Notes: generated by a model from the letters alone, not told the origin. Positions 15,517-24,512 are shown, numbered from the stretch's first letter. The stretch is DNA of 36,673 nucleotides from Bacillota bacterium (GCA_024653485.1 JANLFY010000022.1:236-36908); one strand, 5' to 3'. Made by a program: numbers and translations.

Positions 15517-17211
15517 ATGCATACGATGAGCGTGCCGGGAATCGTGGAGGTGGACGCGGGCACGGGGATCCTCCACCTCAATCACGCAGCGCTCCCTCGC
15601 GCGGCCGACCGCATGATCTTCGGGCGCGGACTCGCGGCGGGCTGTGTTCCCGAAGCGGTGGAGACGGTGGCGAAGCTGGCGCAGCCGGGACGCCGAGGCG
15701 TCCTCCTTATAGTCGGAGAGACCAGTTCCAAAGCGCCAGGCGTGTCTCCTCTCATTGAAAAGCTCAAGCGCCTCGGCCACGAAGCAGGCGCTGGAGTGGA
15801 GACCCTTGTTGTTGGCAGGCACGCCGACCACGCCACCATACGCGCCGGTATCGAGATCGCACGGCGCCACCAAGTAGGTGTCGTGGTCGCTGTCGGCGGC
15901 GGCACCGTGATCGATGTGGGTAAGTCCGTCGCCGCCCTCGCTTACCAGGAGTACGAGGAGATCCCGTCGTCGAGGCCCGCGGTCCATCTAGAAGCCGCTT
16001 GGGAGGCCGGAAGCGCCGCACGACTGCGTCCCCGCGAATTCGCCGAGGACGAGCCGGGCGCAAGACCCGAAGTAGAGGTGGACATAGCAGGGTACCAACT
16101 TGGCAGGCGCCGCTTGACGCCGGCGAGAGCGCTTCCGTGGGTCGCCGTGCCGACCACATCAGGCACAGGCTCTGAGAGCACAGACAACGCCGTCATTGAG
16201 CTGGGCGATGAGAAGAAGAGCATTCGCGGCATCCCGGCCCCGCGTTTCGTCGCTGCAGATCCTGCCCTCACCGACCCGCTACCCCTGACGCCCACGATAG
16301 TAGCGGCTGTGGACGCTCTCGCCCAATCGCTCGAAGTCCTCGTAAGCGCGGCGGCATCAGCGGAAGTGCAAGAAGTGGCCTTGGCGGGGTTCGCGGCTCT
16401 GGCCAGCGGCGTCGAAGACTTGTGCACGGCTGCGGTGCGTGGCATCAGGGAGGCCGCGCCATGCGCCACACCTTCTGGAGAGCCAGAGTGTAAGCGCCTG
16501 TACACAGCGTGGCCGGCGTCACCGGATTCAGCGGACGCGGTGGCGCCCGCTACCAGGGACTCTTTGTGTTGGGGAAGCCTTCTGATGGGTCTTGCGTTTG
16601 CTAACGGCCGACTTGGGTTGCCTCATGGGCTCGTACACTTCTGCAACCGCTTCGGCCTTTCCCACGGCAACATGGTGGGGATACTGCTCGCGCCGGCCCT
16701 CGCAGTGCAAGCGCGCGACTCGGAGACCGCGTGGCGCCTGACGCGAGCGGCTAAGGCGCTTGACGACGCCTTGCGGCGCTATCGCGCCCACGGGCGCGAC
16801 ACGTCACTGAACGGACGCGAGCCCGCCGCGAGCACTCCCGCGATCACTTCCGCGAGCGCTTCTGCAACCGCGCTTCCCACAGGAACCGTGCTTCTCACGG
16901 GCGTTCCCTCAGGCGTTGGACGGGCAATGCCGAAGGATCTATCAGCGACCGAACGGATAGGACAAAGGATGCCCCGGGAAGGCGTGCTCCCTGGCTCATC
17001 GCCAGATCCGCTCTTCAGGTGGCTGGAGTCAAGGATTCCGTCTCTCTTCAAGGCGGCTGGTCTACCCACTACCTTGCGAGCTGCTGGTCTAGCGAGCGAG
17101 GATTGCGACTGGATAGTCGCGCGGGAGCTGGAGAGTCGACCGTCCTTCGGCACCTCAGCCCGGTCGGCCACGCCCGCCGAACTCAGGGAAGTGCTCCAGA
17201 GAGCTCTCTAG
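15517..17211 (+). CDS. Iron-containing alcohol dehydrogenase-like protein with a replaced metal ligand
   Basis: The family's NAD site GGGTVIDVGKSVAA and the PTTSGTGSE loop are present. The metal region reads VDALAQSLE where the family has (M)DALTHAxE, so the first His ligand is Gln; the Asp stays. The second and third ligands appear in LPHGLVHFCNRFGLSHG. Family enzymes are about 390 residues; this one is about 564, with inserts near residues 160-212 and 320-355 and an Ala/Ser/Thr-rich insert near 430-500 (numbering from the alternative ATG at 15487). GGGAG ahead of the ATG at 15517 favours that start. Activity with iron or zinc is doubtful and the substrate is unknown. It follows degV by about 120 bases. 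Confidence 0.8.
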   Translation: MHTMSVPGIVEVDAGTGILHLNHAALPRAADRMIFGRGLAAGCVPEAVETVAKLAQPGRRGVLLIVGETSSKAPGVSPLIEKLKRLGHEAGAGVETLVVGRHADHATIRAGIEIARRHQVGVVVAVGGGTVIDVGKSVAALAYQEYEEIPSSRPAVHLEAAWEAGSAARLRPREFAEDEPGARPEVEVDIAGYQLGRRRLTPARALPWVAVPTTSGTGSESTDNAVIELGDEKKSIRGIPAPRFVAADPALTDPLPLTPTIVAAVDALAQSLEVLVSAAASAEVQEVALAGFAALASGVEDLCTAAVRGIREAAPCATPSGEPECKRLYTAWPASPDSADAVAPATRDSLCWGSLLMGLAFANGRLGLPHGLVHFCNRFGLSHGNMVGILLAPALAVQARDSETAWRLTRAAKALDDALRRYRAHGRDTSLNGREPAASTPAITSASASATALPTGTVLLTGVPSGVGRAMPKDLSATERIGQRMPREGVLPGSSPDPLFRWLESRIPSLFKAAGLPTTLRAAGLASEDCDWIVARELESRPSFGTSARSATPAELREVLQRAL

Positions 17212-17220
17212 AGCTCTCTG
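17197..17220 (+). terminator. Perfect hairpin across the Fe-ADH-like stop codon
   Basis: CAGAGAGCTC-TCTA-GAGCTCTCTG is a ten-base-pair stem with a four-base loop containing the stop codon TAG. There is no U-tract after it, so it may stabilise the 3' end or assist termination rather than act as a classical terminator. Confidence 0.45.
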
Positions 17221-17304
17221 AGAGGTCTCGGTGTGAAGGCGTCTTCGATCCAGCTCCTCCCGGCGGCGGACCATGGAACCGCTCGCCGCGCGGCCCGTTG
17301 TCCA

Positions 17305-17313
17305 TGGTATAAT
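17305..17313 (+). promoter_or_regulatory. Extended -10 promoter for the CxxC peptide/polyferredoxin pair
   Basis: ATGGTATAATCC contains a consensus TATAAT (17308-17313) with TGG before it. No good -35 lies 16-18 bases upstream, as expected for an extended -10 promoter. The leader to the GTG at 17429 is about 110 nt. Confidence 0.5.
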
Positions 17314-17428
17314 CCTTCGTGATGACACCGCCCCGTGGAGGGATCTTGTCGAAGAGATCTCCCCGGAACCAGCGAATTCAAGAGAGACCGAAAGGATCTA
17401 CTGGCATCCGATGGGAAGGAGCGTCTTC

Positions 17429-17566
17429 GTGGCTAGGCGTTGCGTGTTTCTGATATCGATCGGGGCGTCCGTCGGCCTGGTGGCGCTCGGGGTGCTTGCA
17501 GGAGACCCCGCGCGAGTATTCGCCAACGCGATAATCCTGTGCCTCTCCTGCATAGGGATACAATGA
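17429..17566 (+). CDS. CD1871A-like small CxxC membrane peptide
   Basis: This 45-residue peptide has one membrane helix (about residues 6-24) and ends AIILCLSCIGIQ. The tail matches the CLxCIGI signature of the small CD1871A-type CxxC proteins of Bacillota, whose function is unknown. The frame is open much further upstream, but AAGGAG at 17416-17421 stands seven bases before the GTG at 17429 and gives the normal family length. Its TGA overlaps the ATG of the polyferredoxin gene (ATGA), so the two are translationally coupled. The CxxC could pass electrons or disulfides to that partner; this is inference. Confidence 0.75.
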   Translation: MARRCVFLISIGASVGLVALGVLAGDPARVFANAIILCLSCIGIQ

Positions 17567-18381
17567 CTCGCGTCCTCGAAGGCGACCGGCAGAACGGACG
17601 GCTGTCCGCGGAAGAACGAACAACGCCGCGGGCGAGAGGGCGTTGGCAGGCACTTGGTTTCGTCCTGGCCAATTCCTATTTCTTCAAGTTCCTCAGACAC
17701 CTCCCCTGCCCCACGCTGAACTGCTATGCGTGTCCTGCGGCGAGCTTTGCGTGTCCGATCGGCACGCTTCAGCATTTCGCCGCCACGCGCCGGGTGCCCC
17801 TATTCACCCTGGGCATCCTTGGGGCGGTCGGAACGATTTTCGGAAGGGCGGTCTGCGGTTGGGCATGCCCGGTGGGAGGGTTTCAGGAGCTCCTGTACAG
17901 CGTCCCCGTTCGGAAGGTGCACGTATCGAACCGTTTCACCTTCGTGAGGTACTTTGTGCTCGCGGGGCTGGTGTTCGCCATACCTTTCTTCACCGGCGAG
18001 CCATGGTTCTCCAAGCTGTGCTTCGTGGGCACGCTCGAGGCCGGCGTGCCGCTCGTTCTCGGTGACCGCGCGATCCGGTCGCTAGTAGGTCCTTTCTTCT
18101 GGATCAAGGTGGGCATCACAGCCGCGATCATCCTTCTCATGCTCTTCGTGAAGAGGCCCTTCTGCCGGTTCATATGCCCGCTCGGAGCGTTGTACGCGCC
18201 TTTCAACAAGGTGGCTCCCGGTTTCGTTATCGTCAAACGGGACCTCTGCGTCGAGTGCGGCAGGTGCACGGAGGTCTGCCCCATGGACCTCGACGTCCCA
18301 GACGAAGTGAACGGCCTCAACTGCATTCGATGCCGTGAGTGCGTGGGAATGTGCAAAGCCCTGGAACGACCAGGAACCTAG
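17563..18381 (+). CDS. NapH-like membrane polyferredoxin (4Fe-4S)
   Basis: This 272-residue membrane protein has four hydrophobic segments (about 80-95, 127-143, 155-167, 178-196). Cytosolic cysteine motifs include an N-terminal CPTLNCYACP with a further Cys64, two CxxxCP motifs typical of NapH/CcoG/RnfH-like proteins (Cys98/102 and Cys201/205), and a C-terminal pair of 4Fe-4S clusters (Cys229, 232, 235, 239 and Cys254, 257, 260, 264). Such proteins move electrons between quinol or cytosolic donors and a periplasmic or membrane reductase. No reductase is encoded beside it. The only linked gene is the small CxxC peptide, which overlaps its start. Confidence 0.85.
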   Translation: MTRVLEGDRQNGRLSAEERTTPRARGRWQALGFVLANSYFFKFLRHLPCPTLNCYACPAASFACPIGTLQHFAATRRVPLFTLGILGAVGTIFGRAVCGWACPVGGFQELLYSVPVRKVHVSNRFTFVRYFVLAGLVFAIPFFTGEPWFSKLCFVGTLEAGVPLVLGDRAIRSLVGPFFWIKVGITAAIILLMLFVKRPFCRFICPLGALYAPFNKVAPGFVIVKRDLCVECGRCTEVCPMDLDVPDEVNGLNCIRCRECVGMCKALERPGT

Positions 18382-18401
18382 CTCACAGCCCAACGCCTCC
18401 A

Positions 18402-18416
18402 CGGCGCAATGCGCCG
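18402..18416. terminator. Palindrome between convergent genes
   Basis: CGGCGCA-A-TGCGCCG lies 20 bases after the polyferredoxin stop and 115 before the rpiR stop on the other strand. It can fold with a CAATG loop and could serve both directions. No U-tract is present. Confidence 0.3.
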
Positions 18417-18531
18417 CCAGGCACCGAGTGGCCGTCGGGCTGCTGCCGAAATAGCAAGGACCGGCTCCGGGCTGCGGAGTGCCAGCCATCCGGCATGTCC
18501 CGATGGTGGTCGCGCGAGGCGCGCCCTTCTC

Positions 18532-19557
18532 CTACACCTTTCGCGACGCCAGAGCGTCCACGGTCTTCTTAAGCCGCTCCACCGCCTCATCGGACTGTTT
18601 CATAGCCACGGCGGTGAAGAGACAGTCGATCACAACGAGCTGGGTGACGCGGGAGGTCATGGCGCCACCCCTGAGCCTCGTGGCTTCGTGCGCCGTGGTG
18701 CAGAGGACGATGTCTGACCCCTGCGCCGCCGGCGAGGCCGGGAAGTTCGTGATGCAGATGGTGCACGCGCCGCCCTTACGCGCAAGGTCTATTATGTCCG
18801 TTGCCTCTCGTGTTCGGCCGGAGTACGTTATCACTACCGCGACGTCCCCCTCGCCGAGGAGGGCAGCCTGCGTGATCTGTGCGTGGGCGTCCGGGTAGCT
18901 GAAAGCCGTCATCCCTATGCGCATGAACTTGAGCTGCGCGTCTTGCGCCACTATGCCCGAGGAGCCCACTCCAAAGAAGAAGACCCGCTTGGCACCGTAT
19001 ATGGCGTCCGCGGCAAGGGACAACGCGCCCGGGTCGAGCACCTTGGCGGTATCCTCAACCGCCTGAAGAGTCGCGGTGAATATCTTGTCGCAAATGGTCG
19101 AGACGTCATCCTCCGGCTCCACCTTGCCGAAGGCGCCCTCCCTACTGGTCGCGAGCTCTCTCACCAAAGCCAGCTTGACTTGGGCAAACCCCGTGAATCC
19201 AAGCCGCTGGCAGCACTTGACGACCGTCGATTCGCTCACACCCACTGCTGCGGCGAGCTGAATCGAGGTCATCCCGGCGGCGGATTCCGGGTGCTCCAGT
19301 ATGAAGAACGCAACTCTTTGTTCCGCGGGCGCGAGAGTACCGTATCCTCCTCGAACGACTGCGAGACAACAGTCGGCAGTCCTCGTCTGCTGTGCCGCTG
19401 CCTGCATCGCTTGTTGCGTCGCCACTTGCGTCCCTGTCTTCGTCTCTTCCTGTCTATCTACCTTCGTCTCATTCTGCTTCTCTTCTCGCCACTCTTCTGG
19501 CGTCTCTTCGGGCGTCTCAGCTAGCGTCGCATACTCGACCTTCTTGTCTTCTGCCAC
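18532..19557 (-). CDS. MurR/RpiR family regulator with SIS domain
   Basis: This 341-residue protein combines an RpiR helix-turn-helix (about 65-140; TSIQLAAAVGVSESTVVKCC is the core) with a SIS sugar-phosphate domain (about 165-310; FFFGVGSSGIVAQDAQLKF and VVITYSGRTREATDII). MurR-type members sense MurNAc-6-phosphate and control murQ, which is two genes upstream in the same direction, so this is a good candidate local regulator. An unusual N-terminal extension of about 60 residues is rich in Glu, Thr and Gln. The GTG at 19557 is preceded by AGGAGG at a rather long spacing of 11; an internal start after the extension is possible. Confidence 0.88.
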   Translation of the reverse strand: MAEDKKVEYATLAETPEETPEEWREEKQNETKVDRQEETKTGTQVATQQAMQAAAQQTRTADCCLAVVRGGYGTLAPAEQRVAFFILEHPESAAGMTSIQLAAAVGVSESTVVKCCQRLGFTGFAQVKLALVRELATSREGAFGKVEPEDDVSTICDKIFTATLQAVEDTAKVLDPGALSLAADAIYGAKRVFFFGVGSSGIVAQDAQLKFMRIGMTAFSYPDAHAQITQAALLGEGDVAVVITYSGRTREATDIIDLARKGGACTICITNFPASPAAQGSDIVLCTTAHEATRLRGGAMTSRVTQLVVIDCLFTAVAMKQSDEAVERLKKTVDALASRKV

Positions 19558-19655
19558 GTGTTTCGCGGCCTCCTCTCTCGCTCGCCCGGCGACCTAAGCC
19601 ACACACCGACAGGCGCCGTTCACCAGGACTCCTCGGACCACGGGCGCATGTCCTT

Positions 19656-21290
19656 CTACCAGGTCAGCCCGGCCCCGCCAGGGAATATTCCCGGGATGGT
19701 AACCGGCAGCTTTCCTTGGGGTCTCGTCACGCCGAAGATGATCTCGGCGACCGCCTGCATGGTGCATTCCCTGAATCCGTACGCGGCGATGTACGTTTTC
19801 ACCGCCGGGAACCGCTCGACATCGTACGGGTTTCTCATGGCCACGACTACCACGGGAACGCCCGTGTCGAGCACCGCTCTCACGAGAGAGCCCTGCTCCC
19901 TGAAAATGTGGGCATTGTAAGTGCCCATCACCACCACGTCGCTGGAGAGCGCGAGTTTGACCGCTTGCGCCGTCTGCTCCGCGTCCGGCGATTGGGAGAA
20001 GGCGTAAGCCCGCGCGCCCGGAACGAAGCGCCTGACCGCCGCCGCAAGTGGAGACTCCGATAGCTGGCCGTCTTCCACCTGCGTCAGCCCGCGAATGTCC
20101 GTGGAAATCACCGAGAGATTGCGGCGATCTCGAGGCGCCATAGGAATGAGACCCCGCTCATTCCGGAGAACGGTCACCGACCGCCGGGCGATCTCCAGGG
20201 CGGCGCGGCGGTTCTCCTCACCGCCAACCCGCTCCAGACAGCGACGACTAAGGTATCTGTCGGGATCGAGCAGTCCGTATCGAGCTTTCAGCCCCACTAT
20301 CCTGCGGCAGGACTCATCCAGACGTTCCTCCGAAAGCCTTCCATTCCGCGCGGCGTCCCAGACCGCTTCGATGGCGGCGGCCTGCTGAGCTTGGTCGTGG
20401 CACAGGAGCACAATGTCCGCCCCCGCTTCTATCGCGCGCACAGCGGCCTCGCCCAGGGTGAATCTCTTCGTGATGGCGCCCATGAAAAGGTCGTCCGTCA
20501 GGATCAGGCCCTCGAACCCCAGCTCCTTACGGAGCAGCCCCATGAGCACGTTGCGGGAAAGGGTCGCCGGGAGGTCGGGCTCGGGTTCCACGGCCGGGAA
20601 GAACACGTGGGCGGTCATGACGGCTTCCACCCCCGCCTTGACGGCGGCCGCGAACGGGACCAGCTCCACGCTTTCCAGGCGCTCCCTCGCGTGAGCCACC
20701 GTGGGCAGGTCGAGGTGGGAATCCACCGTGACGTCTCCCTTCCCCGGAAAGTGCTTCGCGGTCGCCACTACCCCCAAATCCTGATACACCCTTATCATCG
20801 CAGCCCCGAGCCGTGCTACCAAGGAAGGGTCTTCGCCGAACGAGCGCACACCGATCGCCGGGTTCCTCGGGTTGTTGTTTATGTCGAGGACGGGCGCGAG
20901 GTTCATGTTGAACCCCAATGCCAGCATCTCGCTCGCCGTTATCTTCGCCGCCTCTTCGGCAAGTTCTTCGGATCCCGTAGCGCCCAGGGCCATGTTCCCA
21001 GGGAGCACGGTCTCGCCTCGAGTCAGCCTCGCCACTACCCCGCCTTCTTGATCCACGGAAACCAGGAAGCCCGCGGGAATACGGCGCTTCGAAGCGATCT
21101 CTTGAAATCTGTGGTTCAGCGACTGAGCCTGGGCCGGGTCCACTATGTTCCTCCCGAGCAGCACCACGTTACCGATCTTGTACTTGGATATGAACTCTTG
21201 GTCAGCCGGGGTCAGCTCGGGCCCGGCGATGCCCACCATCAACATTTGGCCGATCTTCTCTTCAGGGCTCACGAACCTCGGGAAGTCCAC
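19656..21290 (-). CDS. nagZ: Beta-N-acetylglucosaminidase NagZ (GH3), two-domain
   Basis: NagZ removes GlcNAc from muropeptides. The GH3 barrel shows the loop KHFPGKGDVTVDSH (179-192) with the family Asp-His acid/base dyad (Asp190, His192), and LILTDDLFMG with the likely nucleophile Asp266. Residues about 350-544 form a second alpha/beta domain, as in the B. subtilis enzyme; proteobacterial NagZ lacks it. No signal peptide or lipobox is visible: the protein begins MDFPRFVSPEEKIGQMLMVG from a GTG at 21290 after AGGTGGGG. It should therefore work in the cytosol on imported muropeptides. It sits between murQ and rpiR on the same strand. Confidence 0.93.
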   Translation of the reverse strand: MDFPRFVSPEEKIGQMLMVGIAGPELTPADQEFISKYKIGNVVLLGRNIVDPAQAQSLNHRFQEIASKRRIPAGFLVSVDQEGGVVARLTRGETVLPGNMALGATGSEELAEEAAKITASEMLALGFNMNLAPVLDINNNPRNPAIGVRSFGEDPSLVARLGAAMIRVYQDLGVVATAKHFPGKGDVTVDSHLDLPTVAHARERLESVELVPFAAAVKAGVEAVMTAHVFFPAVEPEPDLPATLSRNVLMGLLRKELGFEGLILTDDLFMGAITKRFTLGEAAVRAIEAGADIVLLCHDQAQQAAAIEAVWDAARNGRLSEERLDESCRRIVGLKARYGLLDPDRYLSRRCLERVGGEENRRAALEIARRSVTVLRNERGLIPMAPRDRRNLSVISTDIRGLTQVEDGQLSESPLAAAVRRFVPGARAYAFSQSPDAEQTAQAVKLALSSDVVVMGTYNAHIFREQGSLVRAVLDTGVPVVVVAMRNPYDVERFPAVKTYIAAYGFRECTMQAVAEIIFGVTRPQGKLPVTIPGIFPGGAGLTW

Positions 21291-21502
21291 GCTTTCCCCA
21301 CCTCTCGTCCATCCTCCGTGATCCTCCGTCGTCCTGTATCCTTCGCCATCCTCCGCCCGTCGGCTTCTCGATTTCCGCGACTGCCCCTCGCCGCCGTCCG
21401 GAGTCGTCCGCGCTGCCCCGGTCGCTCGCTGACCGGCGATCCTCCTTCGTCGTTCTCCCCGTGAGCGCTCACACTTCCCCAGCCGTAAATGGCCATCTGC
21501 TA

Positions 21503-22435
21503 TCAGCCACCGGAGATGTTCGTTTCGTGCAGGCCGGCTAAGCGCACCGCTTCCCTTGCGTGCCCATGGGCAGACTCCAGCGCGCGCTCGGCTTCGGCGC
21601 GTCCGACGGAGGCAAGCGCCATCACGATGGCCGTCTTGATGTTTCCGCCCGCCTCATCCAGCAGACGGACGCTTTCCTCGCCAGAAAGACCGGTGGCAGC
21701 GGATATCATCCTGACCGCGCGGCTTCTCAATTTCCTGTTGGTTGCCTTCATGTCCACCATGAAGTTGTCGTACACCCTGCCCAACCTCACCATGGTCGCG
21801 GTGGATATCATGTTGAGGACAAGCTTCTGGGCTGTCCCCGCCTTGAGGCGCGTGGACCCGGTCAAGACCTCCGGACCCACTGCCAGCGATATCAAGACGT
21901 CCACGTCCAGATCGAGGACCGTAGCGTGGTTGCAAACGATAGCCACGGTGGCCGCTCCCATGTTCCTCGCCGACTTCAACGCGCCCTTCACATAGGGTGT
22001 TACTCCGCTCGCGGATATGCCCACCACCACATCCCGCTCCGTGACTATCGCGGCGACGTCCTGAGCGCCGGAGGGCTCATCGTCCTCCGCGGCTTCCACG
22101 GATCTGAAGACCGCCGTAGGACCGCCGGCGATCACCGCACAGACCTGGTCGGCTGATACCCCGAACGTCGGAACGCACTCGACTGCGTCCAAGATACCAA
22201 GACGCCCGCTGGTTCCGGCGCCTACGTACACGAGCTTTCCGCCAGCTGCCATTCTTGCCGCGATCATGTCGACGGCTCTTGCCACGTCCGGAATCGCCTC
22301 GGCCACAACCGCGGGGACGCGCCGGTCCTCCTCGTTCATCACTCGAAGGATCTCCTCCGTGCTCATCTGGTCCAGTCCCCGGGACCGAGGGTTCGTTTCC
22401 TCCGTTGCAAGGTCGACGTAGTCCGCATTCTCCAC
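21503..22435 (-). CDS. murQ: N-acetylmuramic acid 6-phosphate etherase MurQ
   Basis: MurQ cleaves the lactyl ether of MurNAc-6-P, giving GlcNAc-6-P and D-lactate. The opening LATEETNPRSRGLDQMSTEEIL and the SIS-domain signature VYVGAGTSGRLGILDAVECV are diagnostic; the Glu in DAVEC matches the catalytic Glu. The protein is about 310 residues from the GTG at 22435, the family norm. The frame is open to 22555, but that would add 40 Arg-rich residues and overlap oppF, so I prefer the internal start; neither has an ideal Shine-Dalgarno. A kinase making MurNAc-6-P (MurK, AmgK or AnmK) is not in the window. Confidence 0.94.
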   Translation of the reverse strand: MENADYVDLATEETNPRSRGLDQMSTEEILRVMNEEDRRVPAVVAEAIPDVARAVDMIAARMAAGGKLVYVGAGTSGRLGILDAVECVPTFGVSADQVCAVIAGGPTAVFRSVEAAEDDEPSGAQDVAAIVTERDVVVGISASGVTPYVKGALKSARNMGAATVAIVCNHATVLDLDVDVLISLAVGPEVLTGSTRLKAGTAQKLVLNMISTATMVRLGRVYDNFMVDMKATNRKLRSRAVRMISAATGLSGEESVRLLDEAGGNIKTAIVMALASVGRAEAERALESAHGHAREAVRLAGLHETNISGG

Positions 22436-22527
22436 TATCGCCACCACCACTTTCCGCGCCTGTTTTCTGCGTCGGTCGCGCCCACCTCGAGGCCTGCGAA
22501 CGTCCGAGCGCTCTTGGGCTGCCCCGC

Positions 22528-23520
22528 TCACCGTGTATGGAGATGACACGCGCACACGTGCCCCTCACGCACCTCGCACGCCTCAGGTTTGACCCGTGTG
22601 CAGACTTCCATCGCTTGAGGACATCTCGGATGGAACGGGCAGCCCTTCGGAGGGTTGATCGGGCTCGGCGGCTCTCCCTCGAGCTTCACAGCGCCTAGCT
22701 TTCGGTCTTTCGGATCCCAGCTCGGGACGGCTGACATGAGGGCGCGCGTGTACGGGTGAGCCGGCGCGTCGAACAACTCCGCAGCGGGCGCCGACTCCAC
22801 GACGTTTCCCAGGTACATGACCATGATCCTATCGCTCATGTGGTGAACCAAGTCCAGGTTGTGCGAGATGAAGATGAGCGCCATGTTGGTCTCGCTCTGG
22901 ATCTCCTTGAGCAAGTTGATGATCTGGCTCTGCACCGAGACGTCCAGAGCGGACGTGGGCTCGTCGCATATCAGAAGCCTCGGGTTCACTGCGATGGAGC
23001 GCGCGATTGCGATCCTTTGCCTCTGGCCTCCGGAGAACTCGTGAGGGTACCTCCTGGCGTACTCCGGGTACAACCCCACCCTTGACAGGAGCTCGGCAAC
23101 TCGCTCGTCCATTTCCGTCGCGTCGTCGAAGAGCCTGTGCGTCTCGAGCGGCTCGCGTATCACATCCCTTATGGTCATCCTCGGATCCAGCGAGTCGAAA
23201 GGGTTTTGGAATATCATCTGGACGTCCTTCCTGAACGTCTGGCGGACGCCTCTGTGAAGCCCTCTCGAGATGTCGTGGCTCTTTCCGTTGGGGTCATGAT
23301 ACGTGATCGTGCCCGCGGTGGGTTCGTATATCTTTACTACGGTCCGTCCCAAGGTGCTCTTGCCGCACCCTGATTCGCCAACGATGCCCACGGTTTCGCC
23401 TTCGCCGATCTCAAAGTCCACCGCTTCGAGCGCCTTCACATATCCCGTGATCTGCAAGAACACGCCCGATCTCATCGGGAAGTATTTCTTGAGGCCGGCC
23501 GCAGAAAGGATCTTCTTCAT
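22528..23520 (-). CDS. oppF: Oligopeptide ABC transporter ATP-binding protein OppF/DppF
   Basis: This 330-residue ABC ATPase has Walker A GESGCGKST, Q-loop FQNPFDSLDP, signature FSGGQRQR, Walker B LLICDEPTSALD and an H-loop in FISHNLD. The C-terminal cysteine pattern CPFHPRCPQAMEVC is the oligopeptide-transporter tail found in OppD/OppF pairs and linked to a 4Fe-4S cluster in some members. Its ATG overlaps the stop of oppD by four bases, and it ends about 90 bases before the preferred murQ start. With OppD it should power the OppBC channel. Confidence 0.94.
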   Translation of the reverse strand: MKKILSAAGLKKYFPMRSGVFLQITGYVKALEAVDFEIGEGETVGIVGESGCGKSTLGRTVVKIYEPTAGTITYHDPNGKSHDISRGLHRGVRQTFRKDVQMIFQNPFDSLDPRMTIRDVIREPLETHRLFDDATEMDERVAELLSRVGLYPEYARRYPHEFSGGQRQRIAIARSIAVNPRLLICDEPTSALDVSVQSQIINLLKEIQSETNMALIFISHNLDLVHHMSDRIMVMYLGNVVESAPAAELFDAPAHPYTRALMSAVPSWDPKDRKLGAVKLEGEPPSPINPPKGCPFHPRCPQAMEVCTRVKPEACEVREGHVCACHLHTR

Positions 23521-24512
23521 CCGAGGCCACTCCCTTCATACAGCCAGCAGGCAACGGTGTGGCCACTGACCGGCTCGAAGTCTGGCGGCTGCAGTCTCTT
23601 GCACTTCGCCATGGCACGGGGACACCTTGGATTGAACCTGCAACCCTCCGGGAACTGGTCGGCCCTGGGCACGTAGCCTTCGATGTAAGGTAGCTGTTTG
23701 CCCTTGTGCTCCCGCTTGACGCGGGAGGCAAGCAATCCCGCGGTGTAGGGATGAAGGGGACTGTCAAATAGCTCCACCACGGACGCTTTCTCAACGATCT
23801 TGCCCGCGTACATCACGTGCACCCTGTCGGCGATCTCTGCGACCGTGCCCAGGTCGTGGGTTATGAAGATTATGGAGCCTTCGTACTCGTCCTGCAGGCT
23901 CTGCATGAGGTTGAGCACTTGCGCCTGGATGGTGACGTCCAGCGCTGTGGTGGGCTCATCGGCTATGATTATCTCGGGGCTGGTTATGAGCGCCATCGCG
24001 ATCATGATCCTCTGCAACATACCCCCGCTCATCTCGTGAGGGTACTCGTTGTAACGTTTCTCGGGGTCGGGTATGTGGACGAGCTTCAGAGTAGCGATTA
24101 TCCTCTCTTTGGTTTCCGCGTCGCTCCACGGCATGTGTGCCCGGGCGACCTCCGTCAACTGCTGGCCCACCGTGTAGAGGGGATCGAAAGACGACATGGG
24201 CTCCTGAAAGATCATGCTTATCCGCATCCCCCTGATACGGCGGTATTCCGCCTGAGAAAGCCCTACTAGCTCGCGCCCTTCGAAGAGGATGCTCCCTTCG
24301 ACCTTTGCAGGAGGCGCCTTCACGAGCCCGAGTATGGAATGGGCGGTCACGCTCTTGCCGCAACCCGATTCGCCTACGAGGGCGAGTACCTCCCCTCTAT
24401 CGAGGTGAAAGCTGATGTCGTCTACCGCGCGCACGATGCCTTCGGGTGTGCGGAAGTGTGTCTTCAGCCCGGATACGGTAAGGATGCGCTCGCTTGCGCG
24501 TGGGCTTGTCAT
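23517..24512 (-). CDS. oppD: Oligopeptide ABC transporter ATP-binding protein OppD/DppD
   Basis: This 331-residue ATPase has Walker A GESGCGKSVT, the Q-loop IFQEPMSSFDP, the OppD-type signature MSGGMLQR, Walker B IIIADEPTTALD and FITHDLGTVAE. The C-terminal Cys motif is CRFNPRCPRAMAKC. It overlaps oppF by four bases and oppC by four bases, so the three are one translationally coupled block. Confidence 0.94.
   Translation of the reverse strand: MTSPRASERILTVSGLKTHFRTPEGIVRAVDDISFHLDRGEVLALVGESGCGKSVTAHSILGLVKAPPAKVEGSILFEGRELVGLSQAEYRRIRGMRISMIFQEPMSSFDPLYTVGQQLTEVARAHMPWSDAETKERIIATLKLVHIPDPEKRYNEYPHEMSGGMLQRIMIAMALITSPEIIIADEPTTALDVTIQAQVLNLMQSLQDEYEGSIIFITHDLGTVAEIADRVHVMYAGKIVEKASVVELFDSPLHPYTAGLLASRVKREHKGKQLPYIEGYVPRADQFPEGCRFNPRCPRAMAKCKRLQPPDFEPVSGHTVACWLYEGSGLG

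Noticed and set aside
17273-17428. Upstream extension of the CxxC peptide frame
   Set aside because: It overlaps the promoter and leader; the perfect Shine-Dalgarno at 17416-17421 supports the short GTG start.
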